Below are positions 35,777 through 43,998 of a DNA stretch of 64,000 nt, in pieces. The notes under the pieces are model-generated. The model was not told the origin of the DNA, did no database searches, and saw only the letters and a list, made by a program, of their open reading frames with translations. The stretch's first letter is position 1; every line of letters begins with the position of its first letter. Position numbers and translations under genes: made by a program. The stretch is from Dyella sp. RRB7 (GTDB lineage Bacteria > Pseudomonadota > Gammaproteobacteria > Xanthomonadales > Rhodanobacteraceae), in assembly GCF_022761115.1 (NCBI RefSeq), contig NZ_JAKWJS010000007.1, forward strand, positions 124,001 through 188,000. The letters run 5' to 3'.

Positions 35777-37675
35777 TTGAAAGCTACGCGTCTCGCCTCC
35801 GCCATCCTCGCTTCCGCCCTTGGGTTTGGCAGCTTCGCCGTGCTCGCCGATGTGGCTACGCCGCAGGACGTTCCGTTCAACGGCACGCTGAAGATCAACG
35901 TCGACGCCACCGATCTGGCCCATCGCGTGTTTCGCGTGCACGAGTCGGTGCCGGCGCAGCCGGGTCCGCTGACGCTGCTGTATCCGCAGTGGTTGCCGGG
36001 CAATCATTCGCCGACCGGCTCGATCGACAAGCTGGCGGGCCTGGTGGTGAAGGCGAACGGCAAGACGCTGGCGTGGAAGCGCGATCCGCTCAACGTATAT
36101 GCCTTCCATGTCGACGTGCCCGAGGGCGCCAGCAGCGTGGAGGTGGAGTTCCAGTTCCTTTCCGCGCAGGACACGCGCCAGGGTCGCGTGGTGATGACGC
36201 CGGAGATGCTCAACCTGCAGTGGAACTCGGTGTCGCTGTACCCGGCGGGCTACTTCGCCAGCCGCATCAAGGCCGAAACCACGGTGACGTTCCCCGCCGG
36301 CTGGCAGTTCGGCAGCGCGCTGGAGCTGGCCTCGCGCGACGGCGACACCGTGCATTTCAAGCCGATCGACTATGACGACCTGGTCGATTCGCCGATCTAT
36401 GCGGGCAAGTACTTCAAGCGCGTGGACCTTGATCCGGGGGCGAAGACGCCGGTATTCCTCAACATCGTCGCCGATGATCCGAAGTACCTGGAGATCAAGC
36501 CCGAGCAGCTGAAGCTGCATCAGAACCTGGTGCAGCAGATGTACAAGCTGTACGGCGCGCATCACTACGACCACTACGATTTCCTGTTCTCGCTCAGCGA
36601 CAAGATGTCGGGCAATGGCCTGGAGCATCATCGTTCCAGCGAAAACGGCGTGAGCCCCGGCTACTTCACCGAGTGGGACAAGAGCCTGGTCATGCGCGAC
36701 CTGTTGCCGCACGAATTCAACCATTCGTGGGACGGCAAGTATCGTCGCGGCGCGGACCTGTCCACGCCCAACTTCAATGTGCCGATGCAGGACAGCCTGC
36801 TGTGGGTGTACGAAGGCCAGACGCAGTTCTGGGGCTACGTGATGGCCGCCCGCTCGGGCCTGTGGAAGCCGGACGAGGCACGCGACATGCTGGCGCTGGT
36901 GGCCGCCACCTACGACAAGGGCCGGCCGGGCCTGCAGCAGTGGCGCAACATCCAGGACACCACCAACGACCCGATCATCGCCATGCGTCGCCCGTTGCCG
37001 TATCGCAACTACCAGATGAGCGAGGACTATTATTCCGGCGGCCAGATGATCTGGCTGGATGTCGACGGCAAGCTGCGCGACCTCACCGGCAACAAGCGCT
37101 CCATCGACGATTTCGCCAAGGCCTTCTTCGGCGTGGAGAACGGCAAGTGGGACGTCAACACCTATACCTTCGAGGATGTGGTCAAGACGCTCAACGACGT
37201 CGCGCCGTTTGACTGGGCCAGCTACCTGCGCGAGCGCCTGGATGGCCATGGTCCGCTGATCGGCGGCTTCGAGGCCAATGGCTGGAAGCTGGTGTACGAC
37301 GACAAGCCCTCGGCAGCGGCCAAGGCCGTGGAAGCCCGCCTGGGCGGCGCCAACCTCACCTATTCGCTGGGTGTGTCGCTGGGCAAGGGCGGCGATATCG
37401 CCGACGTGCTGTGGGACGGTCCCGCGTTCAAGGCCGGGTTGTCGCCGGGCATGAAGATCATCGCGGTGAACGGCATCGAATACTCCAGCGATACCATCAA
37501 GGACGCCGTGACCGCCTCGGCGAAGGACAAGAACCAGCCGATCGAGCTGCTGGTGAAGAACTTCGACGAGTACAAGACGCTGCGCATCGATTACCACGAT
37601 GGCTTGAAATACCCGCACCTGGAGCGCATCGAAGGCAAGCCGGACCGCTTGTCGGAGCTGCTCAAGGCGCGTTGA
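35777..37675 (+). CDS. M61 family glycyl aminopeptidase-like protease with PDZ domain
   Basis: 632 residues from a TTG at 35777, justified by AGGAG six bases upstream. Signal peptide 1-24 (ends VLA-DV). The N-terminal beta domain (about 30-200) is followed by the M61 catalytic domain with PHEFNHSWDGKYRR near 311 (HExxH zinc ligands) and VYEGQTQFWG near 344 (third ligand Glu). A PDZ domain at about 545-625 has YSLGVSLGKGG and GLSPGMKIIAVNG. Such enzymes are exported, cleave glycine- or alanine-terminal peptides and probably act in periplasmic peptide degradation. Confidence 0.92.
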   Translation: MKATRLASAILASALGFGSFAVLADVATPQDVPFNGTLKINVDATDLAHRVFRVHESVPAQPGPLTLLYPQWLPGNHSPTGSIDKLAGLVVKANGKTLAWKRDPLNVYAFHVDVPEGASSVEVEFQFLSAQDTRQGRVVMTPEMLNLQWNSVSLYPAGYFASRIKAETTVTFPAGWQFGSALELASRDGDTVHFKPIDYDDLVDSPIYAGKYFKRVDLDPGAKTPVFLNIVADDPKYLEIKPEQLKLHQNLVQQMYKLYGAHHYDHYDFLFSLSDKMSGNGLEHHRSSENGVSPGYFTEWDKSLVMRDLLPHEFNHSWDGKYRRGADLSTPNFNVPMQDSLLWVYEGQTQFWGYVMAARSGLWKPDEARDMLALVAATYDKGRPGLQQWRNIQDTTNDPIIAMRRPLPYRNYQMSEDYYSGGQMIWLDVDGKLRDLTGNKRSIDDFAKAFFGVENGKWDVNTYTFEDVVKTLNDVAPFDWASYLRERLDGHGPLIGGFEANGWKLVYDDKPSAAAKAVEARLGGANLTYSLGVSLGKGGDIADVLWDGPAFKAGLSPGMKIIAVNGIEYSSDTIKDAVTASAKDKNQPIELLVKNFDEYKTLRIDYHDGLKYPHLERIEGKPDRLSELLKAR

Positions 37676-37689
37676 TCTTCATCGGGTTT

Positions 37690-37712
37690 CCCGCTCCCCT
37701 TGGGGGAGCGGG
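37690..37712 (+). terminator. Hairpin after the M61 peptidase
   Basis: CCCGCTCCCC (37690-37699) pairs perfectly with GGGGAGCGGG (37703-37712) around three bases, 15 bases after the stop. No T-run. One of the dispersed GC-rich intergenic hairpins. Confidence 0.5.
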
Positions 37713-37869
37713 CGGGGTGAGAGTGGCCGGCTTGCGGCAAGACCAGATCATGCATGGTTCTATGGACGGCTTCCCGCAAGCCCCATCCCTCTCCCGCCCC
37801 CAACTCCGCTATACTGCGCCTCCGCCGTGTGTCACGGGCTTTGTCCCTGACCCGCGTGCCGACGCTCAT

Positions 37870-37946
37870 GCGCCCGTAGCTCAGCCGGATAGAGTAGTGG
37901 CTTCCGAAGCCATTGGTCGGGGGTTCGAATCCCTCCGGGCGCGCCA
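37870..37946 (+). tRNA. tRNA-Arg (anticodon CCG)
   Basis: 77 nt cloverleaf with encoded CCA. Acceptor stem GCGCCCG (37870-37876) pairs with CGGGCGC (37936-37942), followed by G and CCA. The D-arm begins GCTC, the anticodon stem GTGGC/GCCAT encloses the loop TTCCGAA with anticodon CCG (reads CGG), and the T-arm GGGGGTTCGAATCCCTC is complete. A terminator follows 35 bases later, so it is probably a single-gene transcript. Confidence 0.96.
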
Positions 37947-37980
37947 ATTGATAGCCCATCGTAATCTTGGTGCATCCAGA

Positions 37981-38005
37981 AACCCCGGCTTTTCCGGGGT
38001 TTTTT
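37981..38005 (+). terminator. Rho-independent terminator after tRNA-Arg
   Basis: AACCCCGG (37981-37988) pairs with CCGGGGTT (37994-38001) around CTTTT, with further T residues after it. Confidence 0.85.
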
Positions 38006-38175
38006 GTGGCCTTTTATCCAGGACCGTTCGCGATGGTCTATTGAAATCCAGCCTCTTCGGGGGCTTCGGACGGCGCGGAGTTTGGCATTGGCGGCGGAGC
38101 GGCTTCCGCTCCGGGCTGCGATGGCTTCCTGCGACGCGCCACGGCGCGCGATGGCCAGGACATGGATTGGCGCGT

Positions 38176-38472
38176 CTATCGACGATCCTTCAGCAGCGAA
38201 GGCTCAATGGCACGCCCGTTGGCGCCATGCCCGCGACTTTCGTTGCGCCCATCATCAGCAAGGCGCCGTGACACCTGTTCGACGTGGGTGCGTCCCAGCG
38301 TAATGTTCTTGCTGGCGCGGACCTCCCGGTTGGAAAACGTCCATATCTCGCCGGTCGACGTGATGAACACCGTCCAGTACAGGTCGGATTCGGGGCCATA
38401 GTCGATCAGGAACTGGGCAAAGCCTTCCCCTTTTGGCGTCAGCATCGGCAGTGGTGGATTGAGTTGCAGCAT
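38176..38472 (-). CDS. Small conserved-looking protein of unknown function
   Basis: 98 residues from the ATG at 38472 (AAGGAG, five-base spacing). Residues 1-70 are compact: LQLNPPLPMLTPKGEGFAQF, IDYGPESDLYWTVFITSTGE, IWTFSNREVRASKNITLGR. This pattern (LNPPLP..TPKG.....IDYGPE....W......G..W..PN.EIR...N.T.GR) is familiar from short uncharacterised proteins in proteobacteria; no function is known to me. The C-terminal 25 residues are basic and probably disordered. Its start lies within the end of the HIT gene (34-bp overlap), so the two are co-transcribed. Confidence 0.75.
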   Translation of the reverse strand: MLQLNPPLPMLTPKGEGFAQFLIDYGPESDLYWTVFITSTGEIWTFSNREVRASKNITLGRTHVEQVSRRLADDGRNESRGHGANGRAIEPSLLKDRR

Positions 38473-38804
38473 GATGTCTCCTTGTCGTGCATGCGATGGC
38501 CCAGATGCACGTGGAAATGCATGTGATGTTGCGCATGATCCGCGCTTTTCCACACGCTGATCTCTTCGTCGGGAAACGCCATCTCGATGGATCGCACGAC
38601 TCGCCCGACGGTGAATACCAGAGCATCGATAGTGGCCTCGTCCATGTCACGAATCCGACGAAAGTGGTTTCGCGGCATGACCAGGAAATGGCCATGATGC
38701 GGCGACCCCGGGTCGATGAGCGTCATCGTCCGATCGTCCATCGCCACGACATTCCGGTTCGATGCATCCGCTCCGATCATGCAGAACGTGCATGTGCGAT
38801 TCAT
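38439..38804 (-). CDS. HIT (histidine triad) family protein
   Basis: 121 residues from the ATG at 38804. The N-terminal CTFCMIGA zinc-type knuckle, the DPGSPHHGHFLVMPRNHF segment (HIT core strand) and MHFHVHLGHRM near 98-108 (HxHxH histidine triad) identify the superfamily. HIT proteins hydrolyse nucleoside phosphoramidates or dinucleotide polyphosphates. The C-terminal tail ETSCCNSIHHCRC is Cys/His-rich and comes from the stretch overlapping the next gene, which is unusual. Upstream neighbours on the same strand are spaced loosely. Confidence 0.85.
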   Translation of the reverse strand: MNRTCTFCMIGADASNRNVVAMDDRTMTLIDPGSPHHGHFLVMPRNHFRRIRDMDEATIDALVFTVGRVVRSIEMAFPDEEISVWKSADHAQHHMHFHVHLGHRMHDKETSCCNSIHHCRC

Positions 38805-38882
38805 GGCCAGCCCGTTTTCCTGGCTAAGGGACCATGCCACGCATGCTTTCGAGTCCGCATGGGCAGGGCATGCCGAAGGCTT

Positions 38883-38966
38883 TCAGAACACATGGCCGAA
38901 CAGATAAATCAGGATCAACAGTCCGGCGGGTACGCCCAGCAACCACGCGAGGAAATACTTGCGCAT
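38883..38966 (-). CDS. 27-residue membrane peptide
   Basis: MRKYFLAWLLGVPAGLLILI followed by YLFGHVF: one transmembrane helix with a basic N-terminus. The ATG at 38966 has a perfect AAGGAG five bases upstream, which makes translation likely despite the small size. It is part of the stress-protein group (CsbD 57 bp upstream, HIT downstream, same strand). Small single-helix proteins with an RKY.LAWLLGVP start are frequent in this bacterial family; no function is known to me. Confidence 0.75.
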   Translation of the reverse strand: MRKYFLAWLLGVPAGLLILIYLFGHVF

Positions 38967-39022
38967 TGGTGTCTCCTTGGAGTCGGGGAAGGCGGCACGG
39001 CGGCCGCCTTCCGCCGTGTCGA

Positions 39023-39220
39023 TTACAGGCTGCGGTCGAATTCCTTGATCTGCTTTTCCGCTTCGTCCTTGGCGATGCCGTAGTGCTCCTGTAGCTTGCC
39101 GGCGAGGTACTCGCGGTTGCCGTCGGCCACCTTGAGGTCGTCGTCGGTCAACTTGCCCCACTTTTCCTTGAGCTTGCCGGTGATCTGCTTCCACTGGCCC
39201 TTGATCTTGTCATCGTTCAT
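39023..39220 (-). CDS. CsbD family stress protein
   Basis: 65 residues. CsbD signature: MNDDKIKGQWKQITGKLKEK, then [20 protein letters not shown] and GKLQEHYGIAKDEAEKQI. Highly charged, helical, cytosolic. CsbD-like proteins are induced by general stress in many bacteria; the molecular role is unknown. A close second copy lies at 43505. Confidence 0.93.
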   Translation of the reverse strand: MNDDKIKGQWKQITGKLKEKWGKLTDDDLKVADGNREYLAGKLQEHYGIAKDEAEKQIKEFDRSL

Positions 39221-39272
39221 GGTTGGCCTCCGCTTTGGTTGATCGAAAAAACGTCTGGTGAATGGTCCGCCG

Positions 39273-39632
39273 CTAGCCCTTCGCTTTGAGGCCGGACGAA
39301 TCGACCCTCTTCACGCCCTTTACGCTCTGCGCCGCGGCGACTGCCTTCCTGACTGCGATGTCATCGTCGAGCACGCCAGTCAACGTGACTACGCCGTTGA
39401 CCGTGGTGACCGAAACATCGGTGCTGCTGATCCCTTTGGTGGCGGCCAGTTCGCTCTTTACCTTGGCAGTGATCCATGTGTCGGCGACGGGCTTGCTGGA
39501 ATCAGTGGCATGGCTGTCGACAGGTGTGTCCTGAGCGGTTGCTGCTTGCGCTACTCCCGAACTTGCGACCGTGCTTCCCAGCGAGAGGAATGCGGCAAGG
39601 GCAAGTGTGGGCAGGGTGATCGGTGATTTCAC
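39273..39632 (-). CDS. Periplasmic BON-domain protein (OsmY-like)
   Basis: 119 residues. Signal peptide 1-30 (ends AQA-AT). One BON domain at about 48-115: ADTWITAKVKSELAATKGIS, VSVTTVNGVVTLTGVLDDD and AVRKAVAAAQSVKGVKRVD. BON proteins bind phospholipid membranes and rise under osmotic stress. Same strand as the neighbouring CsbD and small genes. Confidence 0.92.
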   Translation of the reverse strand: MKSPITLPTLALAAFLSLGSTVASSGVAQAATAQDTPVDSHATDSSKPVADTWITAKVKSELAATKGISSTDVSVTTVNGVVTLTGVLDDDIAVRKAVAAAQSVKGVKRVDSSGLKAKG

Positions 39633-39679
39633 GTCAATCTCCTTATGTTTGGCCTGGGAATGGGCCGCGTGCCACGGCC

Positions 39680-39841
39680 TCAGCCTTTGTGTGGAGAATG
39701 CTTTTCCGTGTCGCGCTGGCCTTCACGCCCCGGCTGGGCCGGCGAGTGCTTGTCGGGCGCGTGCTTGTTGTCGCCATGTTGCGGATCGTTCGGCTGACGC
39801 TCAGGCGAACGCTGCGGAGTGGGTTTCTGCGTCGTGTTCAT
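39680..39841 (-). CDS. 53-residue hydrophilic protein, unknown function
   Basis: Starts at the ATG at 39841 with GGAG seven bases upstream and ends at 39680. Sequence begins MNTTQKPTPQRSPERQPNDP and continues with HGDNKHAPDKHSPAQPG, ending EKHSPHKG. It is rich in Pro, His, Lys, Gln and Asp, has no hydrophobic core and contains the repeated unit K-H-(A/S)-P, so it is likely disordered. It lies between the BON gene and the PAS-LuxR gene in the stress cluster. Too short for most gene callers; evidence is the ribosome-binding site, codon style and position. Confidence 0.6.
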   Translation of the reverse strand: MNTTQKPTPQRSPERQPNDPQHGDNKHAPDKHSPAQPGREGQRDTEKHSPHKG

Positions 39842-40028
39842 CTGCGATCTCCAATAGGGGGTAATCCCACCGCATCGCGGTGGTGGATGCAGGCTACGAA
39901 GCAGGGTGAAGGCCGCACAGAGAACGTTGTACTAGTCGAACTGGTATTTTTAGGTGGCCGTCAGGAATGGCTTGACGAGGCCTTTGTCGAAGGTGGCAAA
40001 TAGGGCGGTGCATCTACCCGGAGGGGAT

Positions 40029-41501
40029 ATGAACGCAACAACTGCCAAGCCTCCCGTGGATCGCCGGCAATTGCAGCAGATCATCGCGGGCCTCACCGAA
40101 GGCATCCTGCTCATCGATCCGGACCGCTCGATCGCCTGGGCGAACGACACCGCGCTGGCCATACACGGATGTGCGCAGTTGGACGAGCTGGGCGCCAATG
40201 CCGCGCAATACCGGAAGAAGTTCGTGCTGACATACCGCAACAACCACCGGCTGGCGGCGAAGCAATATCCGATCGAGCGGGTTCTTGCTGGCGAGCAGCT
40301 TCGCGATGTAGTCGTTGAAGTGCGCCGGGTGGACGATGAGGATTTCCACCGAGTGCACCAGGTCCGCAGCCTGATCCTGACCGACGCGGCGGGCGCCGTC
40401 GAATCCCTGGTGCTGGTCATCCAGGATGTCACCAAGCGGTTCAGCGCCGAAGAGCGCTTCGAGAAGGCCTTCAGCGCGAATCCCGCACCGGCCTTGATCT
40501 GTCGACTGTCGGACCTGCGCTACATCAAGGTCAACCAGGGCTTCCTGGAGATGACCGGCTATGAGCGCGATGCGATCATCGAGCGTTCGACCTACGAGGT
40601 GGACGTGCTGGAGAAGGCGGAGAATCGCGACGAGGCAATACAGAATCTCAAGGAGGGGCGCACCATCGGGCAGAGGGAAGCCGTACTCCGCTTGCCCAGC
40701 GGTGACGGCAAGTTTGTCATCGTGGCTGGCCAGCCTATCGAGGTCAGCGAAGAGGATTGCATGCTGTTTACCTTCATCGACCTGGAGGCCCGCAAGAAAG
40801 CCGAGGTCTCGCTGGGGCAGAGCGAGGAGCGCTTTTCCAAGGCATTCCGATTGGCTCCGATGCCGATGATGGTATGCGCGCTGCCCGAGCTGCGCCTGAT
40901 CGAGGTCAACGCGGCGTTTGTGGCGGCGACGGGCTACGCGGCCGAGGACATCCTCGGAAAAACCACCTCGGACATCGGCTTGTGGAAGGACGCGAAGGCC
41001 TATCGCGAATTTCGGAGCAGGTTGGATACGCAGCAGGATATACGCAACTTCGACATTCCCCTGCGTACCCGTGAGGGAGCCATCATCGACTGCCTGCTCT
41101 CGACCGAGGCCGTCAAGATCCAGGACGAAACCTGCGCCCTGTGCGTCATTCAGGACATCACCGAACGCAAGCGCTCGGAACTGGATCTGATCGCCGCCAT
41201 CGAGGCGGTCATGCAGGACACCTCCTGGTTCGGCCGCACCGTGATGGAAAAACTTGCACAGATCCGGCATCCCCACGACGGAGGCAAGTCCCAGGGCGAA
41301 CTCGGCAGCCTGACGCCGCGCGAAAAGGAAGTGCTGGGCCTGATATGCAAGGGCCATAGCGATGCCGACATCGCGGCCATACTCAAGCTTTCGCGCAACA
41401 CCGTGCGCAATCACGTTTCCACCTTGTACGGCAAGATCGGCGTCAATCGACGCAGTGCGGCGGTTGTCTGGGGGCGCGAGCGCGGCGTGATCAGCTACTG
41501 A
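40029..41501 (+). CDS. Triple-PAS LuxR-family transcriptional regulator
   Basis: 490 residues from the ATG at 40029, after GAGGGG; upstream frame to 39954 looks non-coding. Three PAS domains: about 10-135 (IIAGLTEGILLIDPDRSIAW), 148-260 (FSANPAPALICRLSDLRYIK) and 275-395 (RLAPMPMMVCALPELRLIEV, ending CALCVIQDITERKRSELD). A LuxR/GerE helix-turn-helix fills about 428-488: LGSLTPREKEVLGLICKGHS, DADIAAILKLSRNTVRNHVS. No receiver or kinase domain, so the PAS domains sense directly. Divergent from the CsbD/BON group on its left; it may control the surrounding stress genes. Confidence 0.9.
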   Translation: MNATTAKPPVDRRQLQQIIAGLTEGILLIDPDRSIAWANDTALAIHGCAQLDELGANAAQYRKKFVLTYRNNHRLAAKQYPIERVLAGEQLRDVVVEVRRVDDEDFHRVHQVRSLILTDAAGAVESLVLVIQDVTKRFSAEERFEKAFSANPAPALICRLSDLRYIKVNQGFLEMTGYERDAIIERSTYEVDVLEKAENRDEAIQNLKEGRTIGQREAVLRLPSGDGKFVIVAGQPIEVSEEDCMLFTFIDLEARKKAEVSLGQSEERFSKAFRLAPMPMMVCALPELRLIEVNAAFVAATGYAAEDILGKTTSDIGLWKDAKAYREFRSRLDTQQDIRNFDIPLRTREGAIIDCLLSTEAVKIQDETCALCVIQDITERKRSELDLIAAIEAVMQDTSWFGRTVMEKLAQIRHPHDGGKSQGELGSLTPREKEVLGLICKGHSDADIAAILKLSRNTVRNHVSTLYGKIGVNRRSAAVVWGRERGVISY

Positions 41502-41584
41502 GGGTAGAGCCGCCCAAACTACCGCCTTGAAGCGGTCGAATTTCCGATCCACTTCGTTGCATGCCGCGGGTTTTCGATAGAGAC

Positions 41585-41744
41585 CTGATTCGGGTGTGAC
41601 TGCAATCTTGCCTGCAGGCCGTCGGAAAACACGCTCTTGGGGATGTTCAACGGCTCACCGCGTGATGCGTACTTGAACCTTCGTGAGTTCGAAACCCTTG
41701 AGGACGCCAGGCAAAAGGTTGACGCTTGGCAGCAGGGTTACTAG
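41585..41744 (+). mobile_element. IS3-family transposase remnant (C-terminal end of OrfB)
   Basis: Translated from 41643, the plus strand reads MFNGSPRDAYLNLREFETLE then DARQKVDAWQQGY and stops at 41742-41744. This matches the end of the IS3-family integrase domain, where relatives read SFNG(R/K)LRDECLN...F.SL.(E/D)AR..(I/L).AWR.DYN. Upstream in the same frame RPSENTLLG corresponds to the RPGKPTDNA(F/L)IE stretch with the catalytic Glu region degraded. No further transposase or terminal repeat is seen, so only a scar of about 160 bp remains. Confidence 0.7.
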
Positions 41745-41832
41745 TGAGGGGCGTCACTTGGCCGGTTTTGCGCGTAGTGCCGGCCAAAGGGACCGGTACC
41801 GCACCTCTTCTTCAACGGGCAACGGAGGGCAT

Positions 41833-42207
41833 ATGAAGAATCCATCAAAATTATGCTGGCTTGTGGCAGCTATGGCCTTAATGTCGGCTCCTGGGCTGAC
41901 GTTATCCATGGACGCTAAAAGCGATGCCAATCTGTTTAGCTCGGATGAGCGTCTGATTGATTATTTGACGCATGATGACGTGGTGCTATCGCGGGTGGTC
42001 AGTGCATGTTCGAATGCCAAGATTTCGCGATCGCGGAAAGGCAGTCCCATGTGGTTTTCCTTCACCGCGGATTGTGATGTTCGCAACCCCGCGGAAGAGG
42101 ATCTGGATTGCCCGACGTATAGAGTCGAAGCGCGTGGCACCGTTGATACGCCGTCTCATGCAACGGTACGTCGAACGACCCTGCAGCTGGTATGCGGCGG
42201 TAACTGA
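41833..42207 (+). CDS. Small secreted protein, unknown function
   Basis: 124 residues, ATG at 41833 after GGAGG. Residues 1-25 are a signal peptide (MKNPSKLCWLVAAMALMSAP). The mature chain begins DAKSDANLFSSDERLIDYLT and contains four cysteines, one in SACSNAK, two in the CDVRNPAEEDLDC segment and one in LVCGGN, which probably form disulfides. No family recognised. It stands alone between an IS3 scar and the metallo-hydrolase gene; codon use is slightly less GC-rich than its neighbours. Confidence 0.7.
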   Translation: MKNPSKLCWLVAAMALMSAPGLTLSMDAKSDANLFSSDERLIDYLTHDDVVLSRVVSACSNAKISRSRKGSPMWFSFTADCDVRNPAEEDLDCPTYRVEARGTVDTPSHATVRRTTLQLVCGGN

Positions 42208-42523
42208 AAGCGCGTCGGCCATAGACAGCTTACGCCAAGCTTTTTTGATCGATTCCAAGGGACGGACTGGTCCGCGAGCGAGTTGTTTTCGCGGCGCGGT
42301 GATCCTTGCCGATCGCTCCTCCCGCCGCCGCGCGCGGCCCGACCCAGGCGCCTGTCGTTGCACGCGCTGGCATGGCCCACCTATATTAGAAACGGCTGAA
42401 CATGCGAGCGCGATGTGACGCGCTCCATGCCCCCTGGATGCGTTCCATTTTCGACGGCGACCTGATCGTGGTCCTCGTAACGGCTAGCGGTGTGCATGGA
42501 CACAAACGATACGAAGTGAGCTG
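42208..42523. other. Intergenic region before the MBL-fold hydrolase
   Basis: About 315 bp without a supported gene; open frames here are rejected for lack of start signals and coding character. Presumably contains the promoter of the 42524 gene. No repeats noted. Confidence 0.4.
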
Positions 42524-43390
42524 ATGAAACGACCTGATGTGAAGGCCTTTTTCGACGAGTCGACCAACACTTTCAGCTATGTGGTGTGGGACCCCGCATC
42601 GCGACAGGCGGCCGTGATCGACAGCGTGCTGGATTACGACGCGGCGTCCGGGCGCACCCGCCATGATGCTGCCGATGCCATCATCGCCTTTGTCGTGGCG
42701 CAAGCGCTGGAAGTGGCATGGGTGATCGACACCCATGTGCATGCCGATCACCTGTCCGCTTCGCCGTACGTGCGGTCGCGCCTCGGTGGCCGGCTGGGCA
42801 TTGGCGAGCATATCCGCAGCGTGCAGCAGACCTTCGGCAAGCTGTTCAACGCCGAGGACGGTTTTGCGCACGATGGCAGTCAGTTCGATCACCTGTTCAA
42901 GGATGGCGAGAGCTATCGCCTGGGTGAGATCGATGCCGTGGCCTGGCATACGCCGGGGCACACACCAGCCTGCATGACGCATGTGATCGGTGATGCGGCG
43001 TTTGTCGGTGACACCTTGTTCATGCCGGACTATGGCACCGCGCGCTGCGATTTTCCCGGCGGCGACGCTCACCAGCTCTACCATTCCATCCGCCGTATCT
43101 TCGCCTTGCCCGATGCTACGCGCATGTTCCTGTGCCATGACTACAAGGCGCCGGGACGCGAGGTGTACGCGCACGAAACCACGGTGGGCGAGCAGCGGCG
43201 CGCCAATATCCATGTGCACGAGGGTGTCAGTGAGGAAGCCTTTGTCACCCTGCGGCGGGCACGCGATGCCACGCTGGCCATGCCACGCCTGTTGCTGCCC
43301 TCGGTGCAGGTGAACATGCGTGCGGGACAGCTGCCACCGGCGGAGGACAACGGCGTGAGCTATCTCAAGATTCCACTCAACGCCTTGTGA
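42524..43390 (+). CDS. MBL-fold metallo-hydrolase, ETHE1/Blh (persulfide dioxygenase-like)
   Basis: 288 residues. Metallo-beta-lactamase fold with THVHADHLSASPYVR near 68-82 (HxHxDH), AWHTPGHTPACMTHV near 144-158 (third His), GDTLFMPDYGTARCDFPGGD near 166-185 and LCHDYKAPGR near 205. The DYGTARCDFPGGD string is characteristic of the ETHE1/Blh group, which includes persulfide dioxygenases with a mononuclear iron and biofilm-related Blh proteins. A rhodanese domain or transporter usually found with sulfide oxidation genes is not present here. Role in persulfide detoxification is probable but not certain. Confidence 0.85.
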   Translation: MKRPDVKAFFDESTNTFSYVVWDPASRQAAVIDSVLDYDAASGRTRHDAADAIIAFVVAQALEVAWVIDTHVHADHLSASPYVRSRLGGRLGIGEHIRSVQQTFGKLFNAEDGFAHDGSQFDHLFKDGESYRLGEIDAVAWHTPGHTPACMTHVIGDAAFVGDTLFMPDYGTARCDFPGGDAHQLYHSIRRIFALPDATRMFLCHDYKAPGREVYAHETTVGEQRRANIHVHEGVSEEAFVTLRRARDATLAMPRLLLPSVQVNMRAGQLPPAEDNGVSYLKIPLNAL

Positions 43391-43504
43391 TCCCATTGCC
43401 CGTGGTTTGAGCCGTTACGTGTGTGGCAACACAAGTGTCGCGCGCTCCTGCATGGCATGAGCCTTCCGGACCCGCCCCCCGCAGGGAGCGGGCTTCGAAG
43501 GGAA

Positions 43505-43711
43505 TCAGTGATGACGAATCTGTTTTTCGAAGGCCTTGACCTGCTTGTCGGCTTCGTCGCGGGCCATGCCATAGCGTTCCTGCAGCTTGCCCGAAAGGTA
43601 TTCCGAGTTGCCCTCGGCCACTTTCAGGTCGTCATCGGTGAGCTTGCCCCAATGCTGTTTGATCTGGCCGCTGAGCTGCTTCCACTGGCCCTGGATGGTG
43701 TCTTGATTCAT
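43505..43711 (-). CDS. CsbD family stress protein (second copy)
   Basis: 68 residues from the ATG at 43711. [40 protein letters not shown] and [20 protein letters not shown], nearly parallel to the copy at 39023 through the core. The longer upstream frame to 43870 is not credible. Divergent from the HdeD-like gene. Confidence 0.92.
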   Translation of the reverse strand: MNQDTIQGQWKQLSGQIKQHWGKLTDDDLKVAEGNSEYLSGKLQERYGMARDEADKQVKAFEKQIRHH

Positions 43712-43998
43712 GGCGATACCTCGTTGGGGTTGGATGGACGCAATGCGCATTGCGGGGTCGATTCGAGCAATGATGGAGTTAAGAGTCCGTGCCCTGCGCG
43801 TTGCGGGTCGTCGGTTCGGTTCATCGGCGTATGAGGGAGGCCTGATACGGCGTTCGCGTTGCGTCGACATGGATGATGCGTGGATGAAGGACGGCGGGGC
43901 TGCGCGTCACAGGGTCGCGTGGCGGCCCTCGCACCAATGGTGTCTACTGGCAACGTCCGGCACATGGCCGGACGCTCAACATCACGGAGGGTCGCAAT

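Noticed and set aside
37870-37946. tRNA-Arg as an integration site for a mobile island
   Set aside because: No integrase gene and no second copy of the tRNA 3' end is seen within the window.
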